This document shows positions 16,628 through 25,985 of a stretch of DNA of 64,000 nucleotides, one piece after another. Numbering within the stretch: position 1 is the stretch's first letter; every line of letters starts with the position of its first letter. Position numbers and translations under genes: made by a program. This DNA comes from Thalassotalea_E sp964620605 (GTDB taxonomy: Bacteria > Pseudomonadota > Gammaproteobacteria > Enterobacterales > Alteromonadaceae). The notes beneath the pieces were generated by a model that worked only from the letters and a program-made list of their open reading frames with translations, made no database searches and was not told where the DNA came from. The stretch spans positions 1-64,000 of the forward strand of contig CAZUHQ010000006.1 in assembly GCA_964620605.1 (NCBI GenBank). The letters are read 5' to 3'.

Positions 16628-17524
16628 TTGAAAATAGTTATCGTTGGACAAGGCGCGATTGGTTTACTCTGGTATCACAAGCTAAGCCAGCATCCAGATA
16701 ATCAGGTTGCTTTACTGTGTTCGGCTGACACGAAAAATATTCCAGATTCTTTAAGTTTTACGAATGCAAAAGGCACAGTATTAACCAAGATTAATCACAT
16801 TCAAAAAGAACAACTTAAACAGGCAGATATAGTGCTGTTTTGCTTAAAAGCCTATAGTTTTCAACAAGCCTTTGACGATTATCTGCCTTTTATCAATAAA
16901 AGCACACCAATAATCTTGTGTCATAACGGTATGTTAGCGGAAGAAGATCTTCCTAAAAACAAGCTATTACTAAGCTTGCTAACAACACATGCCAGCAAAA
17001 AAGATAATGCATTTTCAATCACTCATACAGGCTTAGGGAGCTGTGATTTAGGCCTGCTACAAGGGGGAACATCTCAAGCACAGTGTCAATTAATAACAGA
17101 GGCTTTACATCAAGCGCTTCCTGAAACTTGTTGGTATGATGATATAAAACAAAAACAATGGCGAAAACTGGCAATAAACTGCGTGATCAACCCATTAACC
17201 GCGATTAATAACTGTGATAACGGCGCACTGACAGCACCAGAATATCAAGAACAGATCCAAGCAATCTTAAAAGAATTTATCTTAGTCGCTAAACACTTTG
17301 AGCAAGACTTTCAATTAGAAGAATTGAAAGCATTAGTGCTCTCAGTGGCAAAAAGCACCGCAAAAAACTGCTCTTCGATGCGCAGTGATATTCTCAATCA
17401 CAGAAAAACGGAGATTGCGCATATCAATGGCTTTATCGTACAGGCGGCCAAGCGATTGAATATTCCAGCCCCTGAAAACACCAAATTAACTCAAGTAATT
17501 ATCGCGTTAGAACAACAAAATTGA
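16628..17524 (+). CDS. panE: 2-dehydropantoate 2-reductase
   Basis: A 298-residue NADPH-dependent ketopantoate reductase of pantothenate and coenzyme A synthesis. The Rossmann motif VGQGAIGLLW is at the N terminus, ADIVLFCLKAY near residue 74, and the C-terminal domain carries WRKLAINCVINPLTAI near 180, including the conserved Lys and Asn of PanE. The start is TTG at 16628, giving the usual KIVIVGQGAIG beginning, with AAAGG seven bases upstream; an earlier in-frame start would add a meaningless extension. It is convergent with thiI. Confidence 0.9.
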   Translation: MKIVIVGQGAIGLLWYHKLSQHPDNQVALLCSADTKNIPDSLSFTNAKGTVLTKINHIQKEQLKQADIVLFCLKAYSFQQAFDDYLPFINKSTPIILCHNGMLAEEDLPKNKLLLSLLTTHASKKDNAFSITHTGLGSCDLGLLQGGTSQAQCQLITEALHQALPETCWYDDIKQKQWRKLAINCVINPLTAINNCDNGALTAPEYQEQIQAILKEFILVAKHFEQDFQLEELKALVLSVAKSTAKNCSSMRSDILNHRKTEIAHINGFIVQAAKRLNIPAPENTKLTQVIIALEQQN

Positions 17525-17566
17525 GTAGACTTATCGACACACTGCACTTAAGCGCACTGAGAATAT

Positions 17567-19021
17567 TTATGGGCGATAAACCTTAGCGTTTTTAAAACCG
17601 TTATCGATTAGATAAAGCGCCTGTAATTTGCTCATCACTCCTTGATCGCAATAGAGCAGGTAATCTTTTGACTGATCGAGATCGCCAAATTGCGTTGCCA
17701 GCTTATAAAAAGGTAAATGTTTCACTTCCACTCCTTCAAGCTCGAGTGGATTTTCATCTTCTTCTTCCGGGCTGCGAATATCAAGTACTACGGCATTTTC
17801 AGGAATATCTGCCACTTCATCTACCGCATGAATTTCCTGCTCAGCAGCATCACCAATATCACGAATATCAAAAATACGGGTATTTTCAACGACCTGTTCT
17901 AAAATAGAAAAATCAAATTTTGCTTCTTCCGCTTCAATTTTTGACAATACCGCTTTTACCGTTGGTTTTTTCGAAATCACACCGCAATATTCGGGAATGG
18001 TTTTAGAAAAATCTTCGGTACCTATTTCACGGGCGATATCGATAATGTCCTGTTTATCATAAGCCGCTAACGGTCGAAGAATCAATGTTTCCGTTACCCT
18101 GTCAATTACATTTAAGTTGGTTAAAGTTTGACTCGAAACCTGGCCTAAGGCTTCTCCGGTTACCAGCGCCTGAATGCCGCGTTTTTCCGCAATTTTCGCT
18201 GCGGCGCGCATCATCATACGTTTTAGCACCACGCCCATTTGACCGTTATCGATTTTATCAAGGATCTCGGCAACTACAGGTTCAAAATCAACGGCAAAAA
18301 ACTTGATGCGATGTGACGCGCCGAACTTGTTCCATAAATAATAACTGACTTCTTTAACACCAACTTCATGAGCGGAGCCACCAAGATTAAAGAAGCAAAA
18401 ATGAGTACGAGCACCTTTTTTGATCATCTGAAAACTGGACACCGCAGAATCAAAGCCACCCGACATTAATGACAAGACATCTTCCTGAGTAGCAATTGGA
18501 AAGCCGCCTAACCCGCTATATTTATCGGTAACAATAAACAGATCATTGCGTTTAACTTCCAAATTTATCGTCACTTGTGGCTTGCGTAATTGCACTTTCG
18601 CGCTTGCTACCGCCTGATTTAACCCGCCACCGACATATTGCTCTATTTGCAATGAGGTAAAATCATGATCACCAGTACGCTTGACCCGCACGCAGAAGCT
18701 TTTGTGCTCAATCGTCGCGGCATGAACCGCTAAGGTTTTTTCATAGATATCGTGTAGATCGGTAAAATCATAGCGCTGCACTTCGATAAACATCGCAACA
18801 CCAGGAATGCATTTTAAAGTATCAATTAACTGCTGACGATTTTTGCTATCGTCATTTTTACTGTTAACTTCAATACTGTCCCAGTTAATTTTGGTCGTTA
18901 CCTGCTCATCGACCCGACGCAAAACATTTTTAATATTAGATTCTAAAATCTTAGTAAAACGTTTGCGTACAGGGCGACTTTTTATCGCAATTTCCGCCTG
19001 TAACTTAACAATAAACTTCAT
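17567..19021 (-). CDS. thiI: tRNA 4-thiouridine synthase ThiI with rhodanese domain
   Basis: A 484-residue ThiI, which transfers sulfur from IscS for 4-thiouridine in tRNA and for thiamine thiazole. The order is an N-terminal ferredoxin-like and THUMP region (residues 1-170), the PP-loop SGGFDSAVSS near 188 that activates tRNA with ATP, and a C-terminal rhodanese domain (about 400-484) with the persulfide-carrying Cys in LLYCDQGVMS. The rhodanese domain indicates the long enteric-type form active in both pathways. It is a single gene, separated from the upstream pomAB operon by a terminator. Confidence 0.96.
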   Translation of the reverse strand: MKFIVKLQAEIAIKSRPVRKRFTKILESNIKNVLRRVDEQVTTKINWDSIEVNSKNDDSKNRQQLIDTLKCIPGVAMFIEVQRYDFTDLHDIYEKTLAVHAATIEHKSFCVRVKRTGDHDFTSLQIEQYVGGGLNQAVASAKVQLRKPQVTINLEVKRNDLFIVTDKYSGLGGFPIATQEDVLSLMSGGFDSAVSSFQMIKKGARTHFCFFNLGGSAHEVGVKEVSYYLWNKFGASHRIKFFAVDFEPVVAEILDKIDNGQMGVVLKRMMMRAAAKIAEKRGIQALVTGEALGQVSSQTLTNLNVIDRVTETLILRPLAAYDKQDIIDIAREIGTEDFSKTIPEYCGVISKKPTVKAVLSKIEAEEAKFDFSILEQVVENTRIFDIRDIGDAAEQEIHAVDEVADIPENAVVLDIRSPEEEDENPLELEGVEVKHLPFYKLATQFGDLDQSKDYLLYCDQGVMSKLQALYLIDNGFKNAKVYRP

Positions 19022-19098
19022 AACAATACCGAATAATACAACTACACCAAAAATTATTGGCGCGCATTATACCTTAAGGCCATGGGGCTGTATAACAA

Positions 19099-19123
19099 AA
19101 AAGGATCTCATTGAGATCCTTTT
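19099..19123 (-). terminator. Intrinsic terminator of pomAB
   Basis: AAAAGGATCT and AGATCCTTTT pair around a five-base loop, and T runs follow on both strands. It lies 30 bases after the pomB stop codon. Confidence 0.85.
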
Positions 19124-19152
19124 AGTAAATACGTCATATAGCGCAAATTTAA

Positions 19153-20106
19153 TTAGTTATCACTTTTAATAATCGAATAAGGCTCGGTCGCTTTTGCCTT
19201 ACCCTGATTAATGGCAATTTCCACCCGTCGGTTACGGCGACGATTTAACGCATTAGTGTTTGGCACTAACGGTCGGGAATCTGCGTGCCCGGCAACCACC
19301 ATACGGCTTTGATCAAAACCTGGCACTTTTATCAGCTCATGGGCAATAGCCACCGCCCGCTTGCTGGAAAGATCCCAGTTTGAGGTAAAAAGCTCAGAAG
19401 CAATCCCCTGATTATCGGTATGACCCGACACCATGATTTCCCCCGGCACAGTATTTAACAGCTCGCCAATTTCATGAATAATAGGGCGAAACTTCGGCTG
19501 TAAAAACGCGGAACCTGATGGAAATGCGCCATTCTCCTTAATACGAATAATCACTTGCTGCCCTAAAGATTCAAGCTCGATCGCCCCGTCCTGGATCTGT
19601 TGATCCAGCTGCTCTGCAATCTTCTTCACTAACTCGTTTACTTGTTCCTGTGACGCTTGCTCTAATTCATCCTTCGCTTTTTGCGCAGCCTGCGCCGACA
19701 TTTGATCCGCAGTACTTTGAGATTGACCACCACGCTCGGTACCCCGCTGTTCCTGACGGCCACCGGCAGAAGTTTCATCACCAGCCTGGAACTCCAACAT
19801 TTGTTGAGTCATTTCCACCGTTTGCTGTTGGATCACTTCAATTGGTGTTGGTTCCGGTTTACCGGGGCGAAATTCCTGGGCAATAATACTGGTACCCTTA
19901 GGAATATCTTTGACTTCAATTTTATTCTGTACCCCGAAGGCAAATTTCATTGAACCGGCGATTTGCTTAAACTTGAGTACATCCATCTCTGAAAACGACA
20001 ACAGTAATACGAAAAAGCACATCAGCAGCGACATCAAATCAGCAAAGGTGCCCATCCAGGGAGGTAACCCGGGTGGTGGACATTTACATTCTGGAGGATT
20101 TGCCAT
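19153..20106 (-). CDS. pomB: Sodium-type flagellar motor stator protein PomB
   Basis: A 317-residue stator B subunit. After a short cytoplasmic start MANPPECK, one membrane helix carries the ion-binding Asp in FADLMSLLMCFFVLLLSFSEMD (Asp about residue 23). The C-terminal half is an OmpA-like peptidoglycan-binding domain with VSGHTDNQG, NWDLSSKRAVAIA and AGHADSRPLVPN. A Gln/Glu-rich linker joins them. Together with PomA it forms the Na+ channel that drives the flagellum. The gene follows pomA at 10 bases. The ion type is inferred from PomAB-like synteny and sequence. Confidence 0.92.
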   Translation of the reverse strand: MANPPECKCPPPGLPPWMGTFADLMSLLMCFFVLLLSFSEMDVLKFKQIAGSMKFAFGVQNKIEVKDIPKGTSIIAQEFRPGKPEPTPIEVIQQQTVEMTQQMLEFQAGDETSAGGRQEQRGTERGGQSQSTADQMSAQAAQKAKDELEQASQEQVNELVKKIAEQLDQQIQDGAIELESLGQQVIIRIKENGAFPSGSAFLQPKFRPIIHEIGELLNTVPGEIMVSGHTDNQGIASELFTSNWDLSSKRAVAIAHELIKVPGFDQSRMVVAGHADSRPLVPNTNALNRRRNRRVEIAINQGKAKATEPYSIIKSDN

Positions 20107-20116
20107 AATTGCCTCG

Positions 20117-20881
20117 CTATTCTTCTGTGGTATCTATCGAACGTTTACCCTCGGCGAGGTAATTCTTTAACAAACCTTCGATCACTCTCGGGTTTTGACC
20201 ATCTTGAATCCCTAATACCGCATCCAGGATCAATTCCTGATTAAGCTTTTCTTCCGCCATACGAATTTTTAATTTATTGGCGATTGGAATGGCAATAACG
20301 TTTGCCAAAAACGCACCATATAAGGTAGTTAATAAGGCGACCGCCATCGCAGGACCAATCGCTTTTGGGTCATCCATATTTGACAGCATGGCAACCAGAC
20401 CGATTAGCGTGCCTATCATCCCCATCGCAGGCGCAACATCCGCCAGCGCCGACAGCATGCCAATACCGGTTTCATGGCGCTCGGTAGTTAATTGAATATC
20501 TTTTTGTAAGGTACCGCGCACCACATCGGCATCATGACCATCTACCAGCATATCGACGCCTTTTTGCATAAAGGCATTGGAAATTTCTGCTTCTTCCAGT
20601 GCCAAAAAGCCCCCTTTACGAGCAGCATCAGCCATTTCTACCGACTTTTCGATTAACTCTTCCGGCTGCTCAATTTTGAACATAAATGCCTTAGCCATGA
20701 TTTTTCCTATGCCGAAAAACTGGCCCATATTGTAGTTAGCCAACACGATGAAAATTGAACCACAAAACACGATAAGAATAGACTGAGTATCAATAAACAT
20801 ATTGATATCGCCACCTAAGACCATGGCCATGACAATAAAACCTATGGCCCCTAAAATTCCCAGTAGCGTAGCTAAATCCAC
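20117..20881 (-). CDS. pomA: Sodium-type flagellar motor stator protein PomA
   Basis: A 254-residue MotA/PomA-type stator subunit with four membrane segments and a large cytoplasmic loop (residues about 60-150). ADVAPAMGMIGTLIGLVAML near 150 includes the conserved Pro of the third segment. I put the start at GTG 20881, giving MDLATLLGILG like known PomA proteins, because GGAGG lies six bases upstream; an in-frame TTG at 20893 is less likely. It is the first gene of pomAB, with a sigma-28-like promoter 155 bases upstream, and is divergent from xseB. Confidence 0.92.
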   Translation of the reverse strand: MDLATLLGILGAIGFIVMAMVLGGDINMFIDTQSILIVFCGSIFIVLANYNMGQFFGIGKIMAKAFMFKIEQPEELIEKSVEMADAARKGGFLALEEAEISNAFMQKGVDMLVDGHDADVVRGTLQKDIQLTTERHETGIGMLSALADVAPAMGMIGTLIGLVAMLSNMDDPKAIGPAMAVALLTTLYGAFLANVIAIPIANKLKIRMAEEKLNQELILDAVLGIQDGQNPRVIEGLLKNYLAEGKRSIDTTEE

Positions 20882-20893
20882 AAATGCCTCCAA

Positions 20894-21207
20894 AATACCT
20901 TGCTAAATCAACAGCCCATTTGATAATACCCTAAGGATTGTTGATAGGCGAATACAAATACGCTTATTTTTTTGATAGCTAAAGTCAAACAAAACGAAAC
21001 AGTAACAGCGTATTTTTTCATTGTTCTTTCTTTTATTATCGCCCATATTGTCAATAACTTAAGCGATAAAATGAATATTTTTACCATCTTATCAATATAA
21101 CCATCATTGACCATTAGTGCCAGCTAGGGTAAGTTGCGCATAAATTTCAACACAGCAAGTGTTTCGGTTAAGATATTGCAACACCCGCAGAGACACAGAG
21201 TACTATT
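20894..21207. other. pomA/xseB divergent intergenic region
   Basis: About 310 bases between divergent operons. It contains the sigma-28-like promoter for pomAB described separately. A 68-codon frame on the minus strand is not supported by composition or a ribosome-binding site. No promoter for xseB stands out. Confidence 0.4.
21036..21062 (-). promoter_or_regulatory. Sigma-28 (FliA)-like promoter for pomAB
   Basis: Read on the minus strand: TTAAGTTA (21062-21055), 11 bases, GGCGATAA (21043-21036). The flagellar FliA consensus is TAAAGTTT-N11-GCCGATAA, so 13 of 16 positions match with exact spacing. It would give a leader of about 145 nt before pomA and fit late flagellar-class control. Confidence 0.6.
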
Positions 21208-21456
21208 ATGTCCAGGAAAAAGGTTGAAAACTTAAGCTTTGAACAATCGCTAAGTGAACTCGAAACCATAGTAAAAAACCTCGAACAAGGCGAACTAAGC
21301 CTGGAAGATTCGATGGCATTGTTCGAGCGAGGGCTAAGCTTAAGCAAGGTCAGTCAGGACAAGTTAAAAGATGCCGAGCAACGCATTCAAATATTAATGA
21401 ATAATAACGGCGAACAAAGTTTGACTGATTTTAATAGCGACGAGAATCCAGCATAG
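21208..21456 (+). CDS. xseB: Exodeoxyribonuclease VII small subunit
   Basis: The 82-residue small subunit of exonuclease VII. The pattern SFEQSLSELETIVKNLEQGELSLEDSM followed by FERGLSLSKVSQDKL and AEQRIQIL is diagnostic. It binds several-fold to XseA, which is encoded elsewhere. It starts the xseB-ispA-dxs operon, the usual gammaproteobacterial order, and its stop codon shares one base with the ispA GTG start. Confidence 0.95.
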   Translation: MSRKKVENLSFEQSLSELETIVKNLEQGELSLEDSMALFERGLSLSKVSQDKLKDAEQRIQILMNNNGEQSLTDFNSDENPA

Positions 21457-22346
21457 TGGCACCATTAGCTCAGCTCAAAGAAGTACAAGCCAGAACCGAT
21501 CATTATTTAATTAACAAGCTCGACGCGTTAACCGTAAATGACGAAAAGCTGCTGGCTGCGATGCGTTATGGCTTGCTAATTGGTGGCAAGCGAATGCGTC
21601 CTTATCTGGCACACCTGACCGGAGAATGCCTAAGCGTTAATGCTAAAGATATCGACGGTATCGCGGCGGCGCTCGAATGTATTCATGCTTATTCATTGTT
21701 ACACGATGATTTACCGGCAATGGACGATGACGATCTGCGCCGCGGCCAGCCAACCTGTCATAAGGCATTTGACGAAGCTACCGCCATTTTAGCAGGCGAC
21801 AGCCTACAAACTTTGGCGTTTGACATTCTCGCCAACCATGAATTTTCTGCTGATGTCGCCTCAAAACGAGTAAAACTAATTCAACTACTGGTCAATGCCA
21901 GTGGTTATCAGGGGATGTGCGGCGGTCAGGCATTGGATTTAGCTGCAACAGGTCAGCAAATTTCGCTTATCCAATTAGAACAATTGCACGCGTTAAAAAC
22001 CGGCGCGTTGTTAGAAGCCTCAGTATTAATGGCAGCAGAATGCGCTTCAGCTATCACTTGTGAAGAAAAACAGACACTGGCGAAATTTGCCCAATCTGTT
22101 GGCTTAGCCTATCAGGTTCGCGATGATATTATCGATATCACCTCCAGCGAACAGGAGCTTGGCAAACCGGCGGGTTCTGACCAGGCAGCGAATAAAAGCA
22201 CCTATCCAGCACTATTGGGATTAGTCGGGGCGCAACAAAAAGCAGACGACTTATACCAACAAGCACTTCAAGCTTTAGCAACTTTGCCTTACAATACACA
22301 GAATTTGTCGGAATTTGCGACCTTTATCATCAAACGTACCAGCTAA
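21456..22346 (+). CDS. ispA: Farnesyl diphosphate synthase
   Basis: A 296-residue short-chain trans-prenyltransferase that builds geranyl and farnesyl diphosphate from IPP and DMAPP. The first Asp-rich motif DDLPAMDDDDLRRG is near residue 84 and the second, DDIIDITS, near 223; GGKRMRPYL near 45 binds IPP. The start is GTG, overlapping the xseB stop by one base. Next to dxs it links isoprenoid precursor synthesis to chain elongation. Confidence 0.96.
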   Translation: MAPLAQLKEVQARTDHYLINKLDALTVNDEKLLAAMRYGLLIGGKRMRPYLAHLTGECLSVNAKDIDGIAAALECIHAYSLLHDDLPAMDDDDLRRGQPTCHKAFDEATAILAGDSLQTLAFDILANHEFSADVASKRVKLIQLLVNASGYQGMCGGQALDLAATGQQISLIQLEQLHALKTGALLEASVLMAAECASAITCEEKQTLAKFAQSVGLAYQVRDDIIDITSSEQELGKPAGSDQAANKSTYPALLGLVGAQQKADDLYQQALQALATLPYNTQNLSEFATFIIKRTS

Positions 22347-22366
22347 TTAGGTACTGAATAATAACT

Positions 22367-24229
22367 ATGACTATAAACCTTGATCAATATCCACTGCTGG
22401 CTAGCATTAATAGTCCGGCAGATCTACGCCAGCTGGAAAACAATCAATTAAAGCAAGCGAGTGATGAACTACGTCGTTATTTATTAAACTCCGTCAGTAA
22501 AAGTAGTGGCCACTTTGCCTCAGGTTTAGGCACCATAGAATTAACAGTGGCATTGCATTATGTTTATAACACCCCTTTTGATCATTTGATCTGGGACGTT
22601 GGCCATCAGGCATATCCGCATAAAATACTCACCGGCCGCCGCGATCAATTGCATACCATCAGACAAAAAGATGGTTTACACCCGTTTCCATGGCGTGAAG
22701 AAAGTGAATATGATGTCTTAAGTGTCGGCCATTCCAGCACGTCGATTTCAGCTGCACTGGGCTTGGCAGTTGCCGCGGAAAAAGAAGGCAAAGATCGCAA
22801 AACCGTGGCCGTTATCGGTGATGGCGCAATGACCGCCGGTATGGCGTTTGAAGCCTTGAACCATGCCGGTGATATTCATAAAGACATGCTGGTGATCTTA
22901 AACGATAACGAAATGTCGATTTCTGAAAATGTCGGTGCGTTAAACAACCACCTGGCAAAAATGTTATCCGGTTCGTTTTATACCGGGATACGAGAAGGCA
23001 GCAAGCGAATATTGAAAAACCTGCCGCCAATCAAGGAGCTGGCGAGCCGCGCCGAAGAACATTTAAAAGGCATGGTGGTGCCCAGTACCTTTTTTGAAGA
23101 ACTTGGTTTTAATTACATCGGTCCGATCGACGGTCATGATGTTAACGGTTTAGTCGATACCATCAGTAATATGCGCAACTTAAAAGGCCCGCAATTACTG
23201 CATATCGCCACCAAGAAAGGTAAAGGTTATCAGGCAGCGGAGCAAGATCCGATCAAATACCATGCGGTACCGAAATTTGATCCAAGCGACACTCAACTGC
23301 CGAAAAGCAAACCGAGTTTACCCACTTACTCACAGATCTTTGGCGACTGGTTATGTAAAACCGCTGAAATCGATAGCAAATTAATGGCAATCACCCCAGC
23401 GATGCGCGAAGGCTCAGGCATGGTGGAATTTAGTCAGCGCTTTCCGGAAAAATATCACGATGTCGCAATTGCCGAACAACACGCTGTCACTTTTGCTGCC
23501 GGTCTGGCAATCGGTGGACAGCATCCGGTGGTCGCCATCTATTCAAGCTTTTTGCAACGCGGTTATGATCAACTGATCCACGATGTTGCCATCCAGAATT
23601 TGCCGGTATTATTTGCCATCGACCGCGCCGGTATTGTTGGTGCCGATGGTCCGACCCACCAAGGGTCTTTCGATTTAAGCTTTATGCGCTGTATTCCGAA
23701 CCTGACGATTATGACGCCGTCAGATGAGCGCGAATGTCAGTTAATGCTCACCACAGGGCATCAAATGGCAACCCCAGCAGCAGTACGTTATCCGCGCGGT
23801 AACGGCACTGGCGCTGAATTACCTGAAATCAATGAAACCATAGAAATTGGCAAAGGCCGGGTGATTGAACAAGGTGAGAATATCGCGCTGTTAAATTTCG
23901 GCACGACGCTTTCCCAAGCTGAAATTGCCGCAAAAGCGCTCAATGCGACTTTGGTTGACATGCGTTTTGTTAAACCATTAGATCAAGAGCTAATCAAGCA
24001 ACTAGCTAAAAATCATCAGTATCTAGTGACAGTGGAAGATAACGCTATTGCCGGAGGTGCAGGTTCTGCGGTTAACGAATACGTCCTTAGTCAGGGGCTA
24101 ACGGTGAAAATTCTTAACATCGGCCTACCGGATAACTTTATCAAACACGGCACACAAACAGAAATTCATCACGAACTTGGTTTAGACAGCGACGGCATAC
24201 TGGCTAAAATCAAACAGTTTATTGATTAA
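22367..24229 (+). CDS. dxs: 1-deoxy-D-xylulose-5-phosphate synthase
   Basis: A 620-residue thiamine-diphosphate enzyme joining pyruvate and glyceraldehyde 3-phosphate, the entry step of the MEP isoprenoid pathway. Recognisable blocks are the GHQAYPHKILTGR region near residue 78, the GDGAMTAGMAFEALNHAG thiamine-diphosphate/Mg2+ site near 150, and the transketolase-type central domain with IAEQHAVTFAAG near 370 holding the conserved Glu. The gene is third in xseB-ispA-dxs, 20 bases after ispA, and is followed by a terminator. Confidence 0.97.
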   Translation: MTINLDQYPLLASINSPADLRQLENNQLKQASDELRRYLLNSVSKSSGHFASGLGTIELTVALHYVYNTPFDHLIWDVGHQAYPHKILTGRRDQLHTIRQKDGLHPFPWREESEYDVLSVGHSSTSISAALGLAVAAEKEGKDRKTVAVIGDGAMTAGMAFEALNHAGDIHKDMLVILNDNEMSISENVGALNNHLAKMLSGSFYTGIREGSKRILKNLPPIKELASRAEEHLKGMVVPSTFFEELGFNYIGPIDGHDVNGLVDTISNMRNLKGPQLLHIATKKGKGYQAAEQDPIKYHAVPKFDPSDTQLPKSKPSLPTYSQIFGDWLCKTAEIDSKLMAITPAMREGSGMVEFSQRFPEKYHDVAIAEQHAVTFAAGLAIGGQHPVVAIYSSFLQRGYDQLIHDVAIQNLPVLFAIDRAGIVGADGPTHQGSFDLSFMRCIPNLTIMTPSDERECQLMLTTGHQMATPAAVRYPRGNGTGAELPEINETIEIGKGRVIEQGENIALLNFGTTLSQAEIAAKALNATLVDMRFVKPLDQELIKQLAKNHQYLVTVEDNAIAGGAGSAVNEYVLSQGLTVKILNIGLPDNFIKHGTQTEIHHELGLDSDGILAKIKQFID

Positions 24230-24252
24230 ACCAGCATCTACTTAAACACCAA

Positions 24253-24279
24253 ACAAAGGCTAGTTAGCTAGCCTTTGTT
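24253..24279 (+). terminator. Intrinsic terminator of xseB-ispA-dxs
   Basis: ACAAAGGCTAG and CTAGCCTTTGT form a perfect 11-pair stem 23 bases after dxs, followed by TATTTCTG. The T run is short. Confidence 0.7.
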
Positions 24280-24408
24280 ATTTCTGTCTCAAATTCTGAA
24301 CAAATCTCACCAAACTATCATCTATCTCTATTTGCTTTTACCGACGAATGCTGGACGATATTCGTTATTTATTGGTATAACGTAAAAAAATAACTAGAAG
24401 GTCACCAT

Positions 24409-25938
24409 ATGCGTAACAAACTAATAATTTTAATCCTGGTGCTGATTCCTGTTCTGCCGAGCTTGGCAGCAATTAGCGAACAGGCGACCATAGCTGAGTT
24501 ACATCAGCAAATGAAAAACGGCGAACTGACCAGTGAAGCCTTAGTTAATTATTATCTCGCCCGAATTGAAAAATACGACCGCAAAGGTAAACACTTAAAT
24601 TCAGTATCACAGCTCAATAAACAGGCATTAGCCCAAGCCAAAGCCCTGGATCAAAAGCTCAAAACTTCTGGCCTGGTTGGCCCGCTGCACGGCATTCCAA
24701 TATTACTAAAAGATAATATCGATACTGTCGACGGCATGAGCAGCAGCGCCGGTTCGCATGCCTTGGCTAAAAATTTTCCACAAGACGATGCCTTTGTCGT
24801 TCAGCAACTAAGAAAAGCTGGCGCCATTATTTTAGGTAAAACCAATTTAAGTGAGTGGGCAAACTTTCGCTCGACCGCGTCATCCAGTGGTTGGAGTGGT
24901 TTATATGGCCAAACAAAAAATCCTTATGACACAACAACTAGCCCTTGTGGCTCAAGTTCAGGCTCAGGTGTAGCCATTGCAGCGAATCTGGCAACAGTGG
25001 CGATCGGCACAGAAACCGACGGCTCAGTCACTTGTCCATCTGCCATTAACGGCATAGTGGGGATCAAACCAACGTTAGGCACGGTCAGCCGCGACGGTAT
25101 TATTCCAATCGCTCATAGCCAGGACACCGCAGGCCCGATGGCGCGAAGTGTTACCGATGCGGTGATTTTACTCAGCGCCATGGTCGCAGAAGATAAAAAC
25201 GATCCAAACACCACAGTATCAACTATTGATTACCTTTCTCATCTAAAAGCTGATGGCCTTAAAGGTCTACGCATCGGTATCGCCAGAGATCTCATGGGTT
25301 ATCATCAAGGGTTAGATAAAGTATTTGAGCAAAATCTTGAGCTATTAAAAGCACAAGGCGCGATTCTTGTTGATGATTTAACTTTTGAGACTCAAAGTAA
25401 GTGGGGTGAGGCTGAATTTACTGTTTTACTCTATGAATTTAAACATGATTTAGCGCACTACCTGTCGCAAACTAAAGCAGGATTACCTAAATCCCTTGCA
25501 GATATCATCGCCTTTAATAATCAGCACGCTAAACAGGAAATGCCCTATTTTCAGCAGGAAATCATGAAGATGGCCGAGCAAAAAGGAGAACTGACAGATA
25601 AGGAATATCTTGACGCCCTGGCACTAGCAAAGTCCTCCACTCAGGCACAAGGGATAGATAAATTATTAGCTGAACATCAGCTGGATATGATTATTGCGCC
25701 CACTACAGGACCGGCATGGAAAATCGACTTGGTAAATGGCGACCATTATTTAGGCGCTGCATCCAGCGCCGCCGCAATTTCCGGCTATCCGCATATTACC
25801 GTGCCCATGGGTTATGTTCATGGTTTGCCGGTTGGAATGTCATTTTTCTCCGGTCAACTCAAAGAAGGTGTACTGATTGAAGCCGCTTATGGTTTTGAAC
25901 AGGCAACTCAACATCGTCAACCGCCAAAATTAAACTAA
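24409..25938 (+). CDS. Secreted amidase-signature family protein
   Basis: A 509-residue amidase of the Ser-cisSer-Lys class. A signal peptide ends near SLAA (residue 21), so the enzyme is probably periplasmic. The catalytic Lys lies in PILLKDNIDT near residue 103, the Gly/Ser-rich signature in TSPCGSSSGSGVAIAAN near 182, and the nucleophile Ser in TETDGSVTCP near 206. The family hydrolyses amide bonds of many substrates, including peptide amides and acyl amides; the substrate here is not predictable. The ATG is preceded by AGAAGG. It is a single gene followed by a hairpin-rich spacer. Confidence 0.85.
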   Translation: MRNKLIILILVLIPVLPSLAAISEQATIAELHQQMKNGELTSEALVNYYLARIEKYDRKGKHLNSVSQLNKQALAQAKALDQKLKTSGLVGPLHGIPILLKDNIDTVDGMSSSAGSHALAKNFPQDDAFVVQQLRKAGAIILGKTNLSEWANFRSTASSSGWSGLYGQTKNPYDTTTSPCGSSSGSGVAIAANLATVAIGTETDGSVTCPSAINGIVGIKPTLGTVSRDGIIPIAHSQDTAGPMARSVTDAVILLSAMVAEDKNDPNTTVSTIDYLSHLKADGLKGLRIGIARDLMGYHQGLDKVFEQNLELLKAQGAILVDDLTFETQSKWGEAEFTVLLYEFKHDLAHYLSQTKAGLPKSLADIIAFNNQHAKQEMPYFQQEIMKMAEQKGELTDKEYLDALALAKSSTQAQGIDKLLAEHQLDMIIAPTTGPAWKIDLVNGDHYLGAASSAAAISGYPHITVPMGYVHGLPVGMSFFSGQLKEGVLIEAAYGFEQATQHRQPPKLN

Positions 25939-25965
25939 ATAGAAAATAAGGCCAAAAGTAAATAT

Positions 25966-25985
25966 CCACCTTCTAAAGAAGGTGG
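25966..25985 (+). terminator. Hairpin after the amidase gene
   Basis: CCACCTTC and GAAGGTGG pair around TAAA, 27 bases after the stop codon, followed by CTTTCATT. The weak T tract makes termination possible but not certain. Confidence 0.5.

Noticed and set aside
20908..21114. 68-codon minus-strand frame upstream of pomA
   Set aside because: It covers the predicted sigma-28 promoter and has atypical low-complexity composition.
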